Program-made: the position numbers and the translations under genes
In this document: one piece after another, positions 17,458-25,532 of the stretch
Layout: every line of letters begins with the position of its first letter
Numbering within the stretch: position 1 is the first letter of the stretch
NCBI RefSeq assembly: GCF_052113225.1
Contig: NZ_JBFRCT010000001.1
Coordinates: forward strand, 744,001-808,000
Length of the DNA stretch: 64,000 bases
Direction of reading: 5' to 3'
DNA from: Pristimantibacillus sp052113225
Lineage (GTDB): Bacteria; Bacillota; Bacilli; Paenibacillales; Paenibacillaceae
The notes under the pieces: model-generated
Told to the model about the DNA's origin: nothing
The model's database searches: none
What the model saw: only the letters and a program-made list of their open reading frames with translations

Positions 17458-18906
17458 TTAGTATGCACGTGCAAATACGACCGTGTGCTCTGCATGTTCT
17501 CCGCAGACGAGACATTTGCTCTTCTTCTTCTCCGGTTCAAAAGGAATGTTACGGCTTGTTGCGCCTGTTTCTTCCTTGACTTGCTTCTCGCAAGCTCCAG
17601 AACCACACCAGCCAGCTAATACAAATCCACGTTTCTCTTCCATCGAAGCTTTCATCTCGTCAAGTGTATCTACATCATAGAAATTATCTTCACGGAATTT
17701 CTTCGCTTTCTCATACATTTCACGTTGAATATCAGCGAGCATCGTTTCAACTTCGACAATTAGATTGTCCTGGCGAACGATTCTCTTTTCCCCACTAATC
17801 CGTGATACAAGAACGACTTGGCCATTTTCCATATCGCGAGGTCCAAGTTCAAGGCGAAGCGGAATACCGCGCATTTCGTATTCATTGAATTTCCAGCCTG
17901 GGCTGACGTCCGAACGGTCGTCTACACGTGTACGGATGCCAGCTTTCTTAAGCTCAGCAAACAGTTCGTCAACACGGCCAACGACTTGATCACGGGTTTT
18001 GGCCGGACCAATTGGAATCATAATGACTTGAGTTGGCGCAACCTTAGGCGGCAAAGCCAGGCCACGGTCGTCACCATGAACCATAATCATAGCACCAATC
18101 AGACGTGTACTCACGCCCCAAGATGTGGTATGAGCGAATTGAAGCGTGTTCTCACGATCCAAATATTTGATGTCAAAAGCTACTGCAAATTTGGTACCAA
18201 GATAATGGGAAGTACCGGCCTGAACCGCTTTACCATCTTTCATCATCGCTTCGATCGAATAGGTATTTACCGCACCTGCAAAACGTTCGGAAGGAGTTTT
18301 CTCCCCTTCAATTACCGGAATAGCAAGGAACTCCTCAACGAACTCACGGTACACACTAAGCATCTTCATTGTTTCTTCGCGAGCTTCTTCTTCTGTCTCA
18401 TGAGCCGTATGGCCCTCTTGCCATAAGAATTCGCTTGTACGAAGGAATGGCAGTGTACGTTTTTCCCAACGTACAACATTCGCCCATTGGTTAATCAAGA
18501 GCGGCAAATCGCGATACGATTGGATCCATTTCGAATACATGTGTCCAAACATCGTTTCTGAAGTTGGACGAATAGCAAGACGTTCTTCCAGCTTCTCACC
18601 AGCAGCTTCCGTTACCCACGGCAGCTCAGGATTAAAGCCCTCGACATGCTCTTTCTCCTTTTGGAAGAAGCTTTCCGGAATAAAGAGCGGGAAGTATGCA
18701 TTGCGATGACCGGTTTCTTTGAAGCGACGATCCAGATCGCGTTGAATATTTTCCCACAACTCATAGCCTTCTGGACGGAAAACAATACAACCCCGCACCG
18801 GCGAATAATCCATGAGCTCTGCTTTTTTAATAACATCTAGATACCATCTTGAAAAATCCTCGCCTTGCGGCGTAATTTCGGTAACAAACTGTTTATCCTT
18901 AGACAT
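17458..18906 (-). CDS. proS: Prolyl-tRNA synthetase, archaeal/eukaryotic type
   Basis: 482 residues, against about 565 for the bacterial type. Class II synthetase charging tRNA-Pro. The translation matches the archaeal/eukaryotic-like group: DFSRWYLDVIKKAEL at the start, motif 2 RWEKRTLPFLRTSEFLWQEG (about 149-168), motif 3 MVHGDDRGL (about 272-280). The bacterial editing insertion (INS) is absent. A C-terminal zinc domain carries Cys pairs WCGSGAC and CLVC and ends in the characteristic Tyr (FARAY). ATG start. It occupies the rseP-polC slot where Bacillus subtilis has the bacterial-type enzyme, so this looks like in-place replacement. Confidence 0.97.
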   Translation of the reverse strand: MSKDKQFVTEITPQGEDFSRWYLDVIKKAELMDYSPVRGCIVFRPEGYELWENIQRDLDRRFKETGHRNAYFPLFIPESFFQKEKEHVEGFNPELPWVTEAAGEKLEERLAIRPTSETMFGHMYSKWIQSYRDLPLLINQWANVVRWEKRTLPFLRTSEFLWQEGHTAHETEEEAREETMKMLSVYREFVEEFLAIPVIEGEKTPSERFAGAVNTYSIEAMMKDGKAVQAGTSHYLGTKFAVAFDIKYLDRENTLQFAHTTSWGVSTRLIGAMIMVHGDDRGLALPPKVAPTQVIMIPIGPAKTRDQVVGRVDELFAELKKAGIRTRVDDRSDVSPGWKFNEYEMRGIPLRLELGPRDMENGQVVLVSRISGEKRIVRQDNLIVEVETMLADIQREMYEKAKKFREDNFYDVDTLDEMKASMEEKRGFVLAGWCGSGACEKQVKEETGATSRNIPFEPEKKKSKCLVCGEHAEHTVVFARAY

Positions 18907-18913
18907 AACCGAC

Positions 18914-20179
18914 TTATGGCTCCCCTCGTACCAATCGCAAAATATCGTTGTAAGTCACAACAAGCATCAGCAGCATAATTAGTGCAAAGCCGATGAAGTG
19001 GACCATGCTCTCCCGGTTTGGATTAACCGGACGTCCGCGTACCGCCTCGAGACCAAGGAATATAAGCCTGCTTCCATCAAGCGCGGGAATGGGCAGCAAG
19101 TTGAAAATGCCAAGGTACAGGCTTAATAAAGCCGTCCATGACGTTAAATCTGTAATACCTTTGCGAGCAATTTCACTAGTCATTTCCGCTGTGCGGACTG
19201 GGCCGCCCAGATCGTCCAGCTTGAAGTCTCCGATAATAATCTTCTTGAAGCCTTCAAAAATACTAACCGTCATGGTCTTCATCAGCTTGGCTGCACCTGT
19301 AATGGTCTCGCCAACCGTTGCACTTCGGAATTGATAAGCTGCCGTTATACCTACCTTACCGACACCTTGATCATCCGCTACCGGAGTCAATTTAATGGGT
19401 TGAAGAGCTCCATCGCGGATTACATTAAGCTGAATAGCTTTGCCGGGAGATGCCCCGATGATATCAATCATTTTGTCATAATCGGTACCGATCTTGACTC
19501 CATTAACGGTATCAATTAAGTCTCCCTGCTGCAGCTGAGCTTGGTCAGCCGGCATCCCTTTGGTTACTTTATCAACGAGCAAACCTTGCGGCGTGCCTGC
19601 CATCTGTATGTATACCATGAACAAAATAAACGCAAGCACAAAGTTCATCAGTGGACCGGCGAAGATCGACAACGCACGTGCGCCAACCGATTTACTTCCG
19701 AATTGACGGTCGATCGGAGCGATTTGCGTGTCTTTCCCTCTTGAAATAAGAAGCGCGGTTGGATGAACGGCGAACCGTTCTTGATCCCCTTCTACATCAA
19801 GGGTAACGAACAAATCTTTCTCGAGATCAATCGCAGTTACTTCCCCGCGAACAACACCACTGCGTTCATCCAGTCGATCGAGATAAATCCGCGTAACCTG
19901 ATTGTTCTTTACACGAAGAGCAATCGTCTGTCCGACAGTAACATCAACAATCTCTGGATCCTCTCCTGCCATTCGGACGAAGCCACCGGCCGGTACGAGT
20001 CTTAGCGTAAATCTGGTTTCACCACGCTTAATTGAGAACAGCTTTGGACCAAAGCCAATTGCAAATTCCCGAACTAGTATTCCAGCGCGTTTGGCGAAAT
20101 AGTAATGTCCCCATTCATGAATGGTTACAATGACAAAAAATACGAGCACGGTCATAAAAACGACCCGAATCATCTCCAT
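18914..20179 (-). CDS. rseP: Site-2 intramembrane zinc metalloprotease RseP (RasP)
   Basis: 421 residues from ATG 20179, which follows AGGAGG at a good distance; upstream in-frame codons have no such site. It cleaves substrates such as anti-sigma factors and remnant signal peptides within the membrane. The first helix carries HEWGH (21-25), the zinc-binding HExxH. A PDZ domain (about 185-260, with GDLIDTVNG) follows. The C-terminal membrane region carries NLLPIPALDGSR (about 367), the third zinc ligand motif. It sits between dxr and proS as in Bacillus and acts in the cytoplasmic membrane. Confidence 0.97.
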   Translation of the reverse strand: MEMIRVVFMTVLVFFVIVTIHEWGHYYFAKRAGILVREFAIGFGPKLFSIKRGETRFTLRLVPAGGFVRMAGEDPEIVDVTVGQTIALRVKNNQVTRIYLDRLDERSGVVRGEVTAIDLEKDLFVTLDVEGDQERFAVHPTALLISRGKDTQIAPIDRQFGSKSVGARALSIFAGPLMNFVLAFILFMVYIQMAGTPQGLLVDKVTKGMPADQAQLQQGDLIDTVNGVKIGTDYDKMIDIIGASPGKAIQLNVIRDGALQPIKLTPVADDQGVGKVGITAAYQFRSATVGETITGAAKLMKTMTVSIFEGFKKIIIGDFKLDDLGGPVRTAEMTSEIARKGITDLTSWTALLSLYLGIFNLLPIPALDGSRLIFLGLEAVRGRPVNPNRESMVHFIGFALIMLLMLVVTYNDILRLVRGEP

Positions 20180-20265
20180 AACGAGCCTCCTGTTCGTAAC
20201 GGCCTGTACATAGATTATCATTATTCTCCCGTACGACACAAGAGAACCGCAGGTTACAGCTAAAG

Positions 20266-21405
20266 CTAGATGACTGTTGCTTCTTTACGAGCCCATTCAT
20301 CCACTTCTGCAATCGCCTGCAAATCATTTACTGCTGTTACGGAATGTCGCTCCAATACGCGTTCCAGCACTCGTTCAATGCCTAAGAAATCAATTTTTCC
20401 ATCTAAAAAACGAGCTACAGCAACTTCATTCGCAGCATTGAAGACCGTTGGAGCTGACAGCCCTGCTCTTCCGCAATCAAATGCGAGCCTCAAACAAGGA
20501 TATCTCGCAAAGTCCATCTCACGGAAATGAAGCTTTCCTATGGCAGCAAGATCCAGCTTGCCTGTAGGTGTTGGATAACGTTCCGGATAGGTTAGCGCAT
20601 ATTGAATAGGAACCCGCATATCCGGTAATCCAAGCTGTGCTATGACGCTGTTATCACTGAATTCAACATACGAATGGACAATACTCTCCGGATGGATGAG
20701 CACGTTAATCTGATCGTACGTCACATCGAACAGCCATCTCGCTTCGATTACCTCAAGACCTTTGTTCACCATTGTCGCGGAATCAATTGTTATCTTAGCT
20801 CCCATTGACCAGTTCGGATGATTCAGCGCTTCCTCAACCGTTACACCAGCCAACTGTTCCCGTGAACGGTCACGGAATGAACCGCCTGAAGCCGTGAGAG
20901 TAAGCTGTTGTAAAGCTTTACGGTCTTCACCATTTAAGCATTGGAATATTGCCGAATGCTCGCTATCGACCGGAATAATGGAAACACCTTTCTGCTTGGC
21001 ACGTTCCATTACAATATGACCGGCCGTTACAAGCGTTTCTTTATTCGCTAGACCAATTGTTTTGCCTGCTTCAATCGCTGCAAGTGTTGCCGGTAATCCG
21101 CGGCTTCCAACTATAGCCGTAACAACAACATCCGCATCATTATTCGCAGCAATCTCTACAAGCCCTTCTTCGCCATACAGCACCTGAATGCCAGATGGCA
21201 ACTCAGCCTTAGCCTGCTCCGCTAATTCTTTAGTGGATAGGCATACAACGGAAGGACGAAATTGCTTCGCCTGCTCAATTAACAAGGGCAAGTTATTGCC
21301 TGCTGATAAGCCAACGACTTGATAACGCTCCTGATCATTAGCGATAACATCTAGCGTCTGTGTGCCGATGGAGCCGGTGGAGCCTAAGATGGTGATTTTT
21401 TTCAT
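20266..21405 (-). CDS. dxr: 1-deoxy-D-xylulose 5-phosphate reductoisomerase
   Basis: 379 residues from ATG 21405 behind AGGAGG; upstream in-frame sequence reads into the leader and is not coding. It makes MEP, the committed step of non-mevalonate isoprenoid synthesis, using NADPH. The NADPH-binding loop GSTGSIGTQTLDVI is at 8-21, the metal-binding DSEHSAIFQ at about 146-154 and NAANEVAVA near 330. It feeds undecaprenyl phosphate synthesis by uppS upstream in the same run. The 327-base leader before it holds a long imperfect palindrome. Confidence 0.97.
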   Translation of the reverse strand: MKKITILGSTGSIGTQTLDVIANDQERYQVVGLSAGNNLPLLIEQAKQFRPSVVCLSTKELAEQAKAELPSGIQVLYGEEGLVEIAANNDADVVVTAIVGSRGLPATLAAIEAGKTIGLANKETLVTAGHIVMERAKQKGVSIIPVDSEHSAIFQCLNGEDRKALQQLTLTASGGSFRDRSREQLAGVTVEEALNHPNWSMGAKITIDSATMVNKGLEVIEARWLFDVTYDQINVLIHPESIVHSYVEFSDNSVIAQLGLPDMRVPIQYALTYPERYPTPTGKLDLAAIGKLHFREMDFARYPCLRLAFDCGRAGLSAPTVFNAANEVAVARFLDGKIDFLGIERVLERVLERHSVTAVNDLQAIAEVDEWARKEATVI

Positions 21406-21732
21406 GGATTCCTCCTGGAAGTCGAACAAGAAGTTGAACCAATTGCTCGGATTACATACGCTGCGCAAAAGTGTCATTGCTTCGATCGCTGTTGTCTCTG
21501 AATTTCTTGATCTCAATCCGCTAAGCGGTTGAAATTCATAGACAAAGGCGAGCGCTTCGCTTCTCAACCATGACACTTTTACTCCGCTCATTCCCGAGCA
21601 GAGTCTAGCCTTCTTGACACTCCTTCCAAGTCGGAGATGCCAAGAAATAAATGATGGAGAGCAGTGTAAACATTATGAACATGTCATTATTTCCATGTTT
21701 ACGTTTTTCCACACCAGCATACTTTCAATTTT
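21406..21732 (-). promoter_or_regulatory. dxr leader with 114-base imperfect palindrome
   Basis: This 327-base gap is non-coding. AAAAGTGTCAT (21467-21477) is the perfect inverse of ATGACACTTTT (21570-21580). Inside it, TTGTCT-C-TGAATTTC pairs with GAAATTCA-T-AGACAA around a short CCGCTAAGCGG hairpin. Upstream on the transcript lies a second hairpin (ACTC-T-GCTC with GAGC-G-GAGT, 21581-21604). Further on is GTAAACAT (21666-21673) opposite ATGTTTAC (21695-21702). A weak promoter candidate is TTGGAA, 16 bases, TAGACT (21602-21629). Function is unknown. Confidence 0.55.
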
Positions 21733-22527
21733 TTATGTAGGTAGAAGATCTGTAAGGATTAACAACGGGAATACGATAATCCAACTGTCGAAACGATCGA
21801 GAACACCACCGTGGCCTGGTAAGATCGAGCCAGAGTCTTTGATGTTGCGGACGCGTTTGTAAGCGGATTGAATAAGGTCCCCTAGTTGTCCGGCTACCGC
21901 TACAATGAGACCAATAAGTAATGCATTAGTGATCTCTATGATATGTGGCGCACAGATAGCGAACACAAAAGCAGTAATGACCGACAGCACGATCCCGCCG
22001 ACAGCCCCTTCAATTGTCTTGTTAGGGCTTATAGACGGCCATAACTTATTCTTGCCGATTGCTCGTCCGACGAAGTAAGCTCCCGCATCGGATGCAACGT
22101 TACAAGCTATAATAAGAAACGACCAGAAGATGCCGTGGTGATCGAGATCCCTTACTGCATTCATCGAACTGAAGCCGTAACCTACATATAAAGCGCCTAA
22201 CAACATGAGCGAGGCGCCGTCGATGGTTATTTTGTTTTTGGTGAATACCGTGACAGCTAAGAGCAAGAATGCCAATGTCCAAAGAACGGTAATCGCAGAG
22301 GGTGAATCTACGCCCATAAGCTGCCACGGAAGCACGAACAACAGCACACCTGCATAACCCAGCAAAGAAGCTGGTTCATTCCATGTGTGCCCATTCATCT
22401 TCGTATACTCGTTAAAGCCGAGTAAAGCCAGCAATACAAGCGTAGCTGCATACAACCATCCGCCGGCAAGAAGTAATGCGACAAAGGCCGCACCGGCTAG
22501 AAGTCCCCAAATGATTCTTTGTTTCAA
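21733..22527 (-). CDS. cdsA: Phosphatidate cytidylyltransferase (CDP-diglyceride synthase)
   Basis: 264 residues, with about eight membrane helices. It makes CDP-diacylglycerol, the precursor of anionic and zwitterionic phospholipids, in the cytoplasmic membrane. The family signature is near the C-terminus: ISPNKTIEGAVGG (about 167-179) and later GHGGVLDRFDSWI (about 239-251). The best start is TTG (22527), with GGAG about 12 bases before it; no in-frame ATG fits better. It follows uppS after 27 bases. Confidence 0.95.
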   Translation of the reverse strand: MKQRIIWGLLAGAAFVALLLAGGWLYAATLVLLALLGFNEYTKMNGHTWNEPASLLGYAGVLLFVLPWQLMGVDSPSAITVLWTLAFLLLAVTVFTKNKITIDGASLMLLGALYVGYGFSSMNAVRDLDHHGIFWSFLIIACNVASDAGAYFVGRAIGKNKLWPSISPNKTIEGAVGGIVLSVITAFVFAICAPHIIEITNALLIGLIVAVAGQLGDLIQSAYKRVRNIKDSGSILPGHGGVLDRFDSWIIVFPLLILTDLLPT

Positions 22528-22554
22528 GTGATGGTCACACTCCGATATCGATGC

Positions 22555-23322
22555 TTATAAACCGCCATAACGCCTAGCACGGCGCTGGTACTCTTGTATT
22601 GCTTCTTGCAGATGTGTCTCATTGAATTCTGGCCAGTACACGTCCGTAAACCACATTTCGCTATAGGCAAGCTGCCACAGCATGAAATTACTAAGCCTTA
22701 ATTCGCCACTTGTACGAATCAATAAGTCCGGATCCGGAATATTCCCGCTTAACAAACGGCTGGATAACAGCTGTTCATCAATCTGTTCCGTAGCTAATCG
22801 TCCATCCTGTACATCGACAGCAATTTCTTTAATAGCCTCCAGCATTTCCCTACGACCGCCATAATTAAGAGCAAAATTAAGTACGAGTCCCGTATTATTA
22901 GCTGTCTTCGTAATCGCTTCTTCAACGGCATTCAAGGTAAACGAAGGGAGGTTTTCTTTGTGCCCCATCATGCGTACCTGAACGTTTTTTTCAACAAGCT
23001 CTTCCAGCTCAATTTCCAAAAATTGCTGAGGAAGCTTCATTAGGAAATCAACTTCGTCCTTGGGCCTCTTCCAGTTTTCTGTGGAAAAAGCGTATAATGT
23101 CAAATACTTAACACCAAGACGATCTGCTTCCATCACGATTCGCTTCACCGTCTTCATACCAGTATGATGGCCGGCGATCCGTGGAAGTCCACGTTTCCTC
23201 GCCCAACGTCCGTTACCATCCATAATGATGGCGATATGCTTCGGAACATTGTCAGTTGCCAAAAACGGTTCAGCCTCTTTCGAGGACGATTTGCCAAGTT
23301 TGGCCAAAATTCGACTGATCAT
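22555..23322 (-). CDS. uppS: Isoprenyl transferase (undecaprenyl diphosphate synthase)
   Basis: 255 residues from ATG 23322 behind GGGAGGA; an in-frame GTG 15 bases upstream overlaps that site and is less likely. It extends farnesyl diphosphate to the C55 lipid carrier for peptidoglycan and teichoic acid. IIMDGNGRWARKRG (about 33-46) contains the catalytic Asp, ALNYGGRREM lies near 148 and the C-terminal signature DPDLLIRTSGELRLSNF (about 197-213) is intact. It clusters with cdsA and dxr, the other lipid carrier and lipid genes. Confidence 0.97.
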   Translation of the reverse strand: MISRILAKLGKSSSKEAEPFLATDNVPKHIAIIMDGNGRWARKRGLPRIAGHHTGMKTVKRIVMEADRLGVKYLTLYAFSTENWKRPKDEVDFLMKLPQQFLEIELEELVEKNVQVRMMGHKENLPSFTLNAVEEAITKTANNTGLVLNFALNYGGRREMLEAIKEIAVDVQDGRLATEQIDEQLLSSRLLSGNIPDPDLLIRTSGELRLSNFMLWQLAYSEMWFTDVYWPEFNETHLQEAIQEYQRRARRYGGL

Positions 23323-23345
23323 GCTTGTTCCTCCCACCCGGATTT

Positions 23346-23377
23346 CAAAAAACCAAACCCCACCTTACGGAGGGGCT
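23346..23377 (-). terminator. Terminator/attenuator between frr and uppS
   Basis: On the transcript, CCCCTCC-GTAA-GGTGGGG (23358-23375, one central mismatch) is followed by TTTGGTTTTTT. It lies in the 65-base gap after frr and before the uppS Shine-Dalgarno, so it could reduce read-through from pyrH-frr into uppS. Confidence 0.6.
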
Positions 23378-23387
23378 GTAGGTGCAA

Positions 23388-23942
23388 TTATACTTCCAGA
23401 ATCTCTTTCTCTTTTGCAACAAGTACTTTATCTACTTCCGCAATGAAGCGATCAGTTGCCTTTTGAATGTCTTCTTGATGGCGACGCGACTCATCTTCAG
23501 AAACAGTCGTTTTCTCCATCTTTTTAATATCATCATTCGCATCACGACGGATGTTACGGATCGCAACCTTAGCATCTTCACCGAATTTCTTCGTTGTTTT
23601 TACAAGGTCATTACGACGCTCTTCCGTCAGAGGAGGCAGTGTAATACGGATAGCCGAGCCATCATTGGATGGTGTAAGGCCAAGATCTGATTTCATAATT
23701 GCTTTCTCAATTGCTGCGATCGATGTTTTATCCCAAGGCTGAATAAACAGCGTACGGGAGTCCGGTGTATTAATATTCGCTAATTGCGCAACGGGCGTAG
23801 GTGCCCCATAATATTCAACTTGAACACGATCGAGCAAAGCAGGCGTTGCCCGTCCTGCACGAAGTGTAGCCAGATCACGTTTCAAAGCTAGAATTGCTTT
23901 CTCCATACGATCTTCTGCATTCTTTTTAACGGTTTGCGGCAT
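23388..23942 (-). CDS. frr: Ribosome recycling factor
   Basis: 184 residues, normal length. With EF-G it splits post-termination ribosomes. The sequence includes the conserved LRAGRATPALLDRVQVEYYG segment, given here as LRAGRATPALL and VQVEYYG (about 28-50), and a C-terminal long helical arm with DESRRHQEDIQKATD. The start ATG shares one base with the pyrH stop (TAATG), and its Shine-Dalgarno GAGGAAGTG lies inside pyrH. The two are therefore coupled. Confidence 0.97.
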   Translation of the reverse strand: MPQTVKKNAEDRMEKAILALKRDLATLRAGRATPALLDRVQVEYYGAPTPVAQLANINTPDSRTLFIQPWDKTSIAAIEKAIMKSDLGLTPSNDGSAIRITLPPLTEERRNDLVKTTKKFGEDAKVAIRNIRRDANDDIKKMEKTTVSEDESRRHQEDIQKATDRFIAEVDKVLVAKEKEILEV

Positions 23943-24670
23943 TATTTCGCACTTCCTCTCACAATAGTACCAATCTTCTCACCAAGCACGACTCTCTTAA
24001 TATTCCCTTTTTCAGTAATCGCGAACACGACGAGCGGAATATTGTTATCCATGCAAAGCGATGATGCCGTTGAATCCATAACACCAAGGTTCTTGTTCAG
24101 TACTTCCATATACGTTAATTCTTCGTATTTCTCAGCTGTTGCATCTTTGAATGGATCAGCAGAGTATACGCCATCTACTTTGTTTTTAGCCATCAGAATA
24201 ACTTCTGCTTCAATCTCAGCCGCACGAAGTGCTGCAGTTGTATCTGTCGAGAAGAACGGGTTACCCGTACCAGCTGCGAAAATAACAACGCGGCCTTTCT
24301 CAAGGTGACGAATTGCGCGGCGTCTTATGTAAGGCTCCGCAATTTGCTGCATAGCAATCGAAGTTTGAACGCGAGTTGGCACTTCAATTTGCTCAAGTGC
24401 GTCTTGCAGTGCAAGTGAGTTCATAACGGTTGCCAGCATGCCCATGTAGTCAGCAGTAGCACGATCAATACCTTTCGCCGTACCGGCGATACCACGCCAG
24501 ATGTTGCCGCCGCCTACAACGATAGCGACTTCAACGCCAAGTGCAACTACTTCTTTAACTTGATCAGCGATTTCCGAAATGACCGAAGCTTCAATGCCGT
24601 AGCCTTGATCTCCTGACAAAGATTCACCGCTTACTTTCAGAACTATTCTTTTGAAAACAGGCTGTCCCAT
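23942..24670 (-). CDS. pyrH: UMP kinase
   Basis: 242 residues from ATG 24670 behind GGAGGT; a further in-frame ATG 15 bases upstream has no good site. It phosphorylates UMP to UDP as a homohexamer of the amino-acid kinase fold. RIVLKVSGESLSGDQGYGI (about 8-26), VVGGGNIWRG (about 52-61) and the TGNPFFSTDTTAALRA segment (about 135-150) mark nucleotide and UMP binding. A strong terminator separates it from tsf, and a 6-bp hairpin (24691-24706) stands about 20 bases before its start. Confidence 0.97.
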   Translation of the reverse strand: MGQPVFKRIVLKVSGESLSGDQGYGIEASVISEIADQVKEVVALGVEVAIVVGGGNIWRGIAGTAKGIDRATADYMGMLATVMNSLALQDALEQIEVPTRVQTSIAMQQIAEPYIRRRAIRHLEKGRVVIFAAGTGNPFFSTDTTAALRAAEIEAEVILMAKNKVDGVYSADPFKDATAEKYEELTYMEVLNKNLGVMDSTASSLCMDNNIPLVVFAITEKGNIKRVVLGEKIGTIVRGSAK

Positions 24671-24690
24671 CGTCCCTACCTCCATCTTGT

Positions 24691-24706
24691 ACCTCGCGGG
24701 CGAGGT
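24691..24706 (-). promoter_or_regulatory. Small hairpin in the pyrH leader
   Basis: ACCTCG-CGGG-CGAGGT on the plus strand gives a 6-bp stem just upstream of the pyrH Shine-Dalgarno on the transcript. No clear promoter was found in the 106-base tsf-pyrH gap; CATTATAGG is a weak -10-like candidate. Confidence 0.35.
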
Positions 24707-24730
24707 AACATCCTATAATGATCTTTATTT

Positions 24731-24761
24731 AGAAAAAGGGACGGGGCGAACGCCCCGCCCC
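24731..24761 (-). terminator. Strong Rho-independent terminator after tsf
   Basis: The transcript forms GGGGCGGGGCG-TT-CGCCCCGTCCC (24738-24761), an 11-bp stem with one G-U pair, followed by TTTTT (24733-24737) and CT. It is the most GC-rich terminator in the window and closes the rpsB-tsf unit. Confidence 0.92.
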
Positions 24762-24776
24762 GCCTGTGCGTTCGGT

Positions 24777-25427
24777 TTACAGTTTTGCTTGAGCCATAAC
24801 TTCTTCAACGAAGTTATCCACTTTTTTCTCCAAGCCTTCGCCCAGTTCATAACGAACAAAGCGACGGATCGAGATGTTTTCACCGATAGCGCTGATTTTT
24901 TCGTTCAGAAGAGCCGAGACAGTTTTGTCTGGGTCTTTAACGAAGGATTGCTCCATCAAGCAGTATTCTTCGTAGTATTTGGAGATACGGCCATCAACCA
25001 TTTTCTCAACGATTTTTTCTGGTTTGCCTTCGTTCAGCGCTTGAGCTTTCAGAATCTCGCGCTCTTTTTCGATTTCGTCACCAGGAACTTCTTCGCGACG
25101 AACGAATTTAGGGTTAGCTGCAGCGATGTGCATAGCGATGTCACGTGCGAAAGTACGGAATTGATCTGTTTTCGCAACGAAGTCAGTTTCGCAGTTGATT
25201 TCTACAAGTACGCCGATACGGCCTCCTGCATGGATATACGATTCAACAACGCCTTCAGTTGCAATACGGCCAGCTTTGTTTGCAGCTGCGGACAGACCTT
25301 TTTCACGAAGCAATTCGATTGCTTTTGTGATATCACCATTTGTTTCGTCCAATGCTTTCTTGCAATCGAGCATACCTGCTCCAGTTCTTTCACGAAGCTC
25401 TTTAACTGCACTAGCGGATACTGCCAT
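24777..25427 (-). CDS. tsf: Elongation factor Ts
   Basis: 216 residues from ATG 25427 behind AGGAGG. This is the short Gram-positive form. It is the nucleotide exchange factor for EF-Tu. The N-terminal segment VKELRERTGAGMLDCKKAL (about 8-26) and NCETDFVAKTDQF (about 78-90) are family signatures. A single dimerisation-type repeat region is present instead of two. It follows rpsB after a 105-base gap with an attenuator-like hairpin. Confidence 0.97.
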   Translation of the reverse strand: MAVSASAVKELRERTGAGMLDCKKALDETNGDITKAIELLREKGLSAAANKAGRIATEGVVESYIHAGGRIGVLVEINCETDFVAKTDQFRTFARDIAMHIAAANPKFVRREEVPGDEIEKEREILKAQALNEGKPEKIVEKMVDGRISKYYEEYCLMEQSFVKDPDKTVSALLNEKISAIGENISIRRFVRYELGEGLEKKVDNFVEEVMAQAKL

Positions 25428-25467
25428 AATAAGCCCTCCTGGAAATTCCATTTTTAGTTTTTACGTT

Positions 25468-25511
25468 CAAAAAAAGGGCGGTGAGAGGCTTTCACCTTCT
25501 GACCACCCTTT
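25468..25511 (-). terminator. Attenuator/terminator hairpin between rpsB and tsf
   Basis: AAAGGGTGGT and ACCGCCCTTT (25502-25511 and 25473-25482) pair over 10 bases with one G-U, and a seven-T tract follows. This is the expected form of a partial terminator that keeps more rpsB than tsf transcript. Confidence 0.75.
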
Positions 25512-25532
25512 GTTGTAGCAATTTATTTCGGA

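Noticed and set aside
20180..20239. N-terminal extension of rseP
   Set aside because: Upstream codons precede a strong AGGAGG before ATG 20179 and would place extra polar residues before the first catalytic helix.
21467..21580. T-box or known riboswitch before dxr
   Set aside because: No T-box consensus or known riboswitch core is visible, and dxr has no amino-acid link.
21406..21591. N-terminal extension of dxr into the leader
   Set aside because: The extension covers the palindrome and has no homology-like features; AGGAGG sits directly before ATG 21405.
23942..23944. Frameshift or fusion between pyrH and frr
   Set aside because: TAATG is a normal one-base overlap of stop and start; both proteins are complete.
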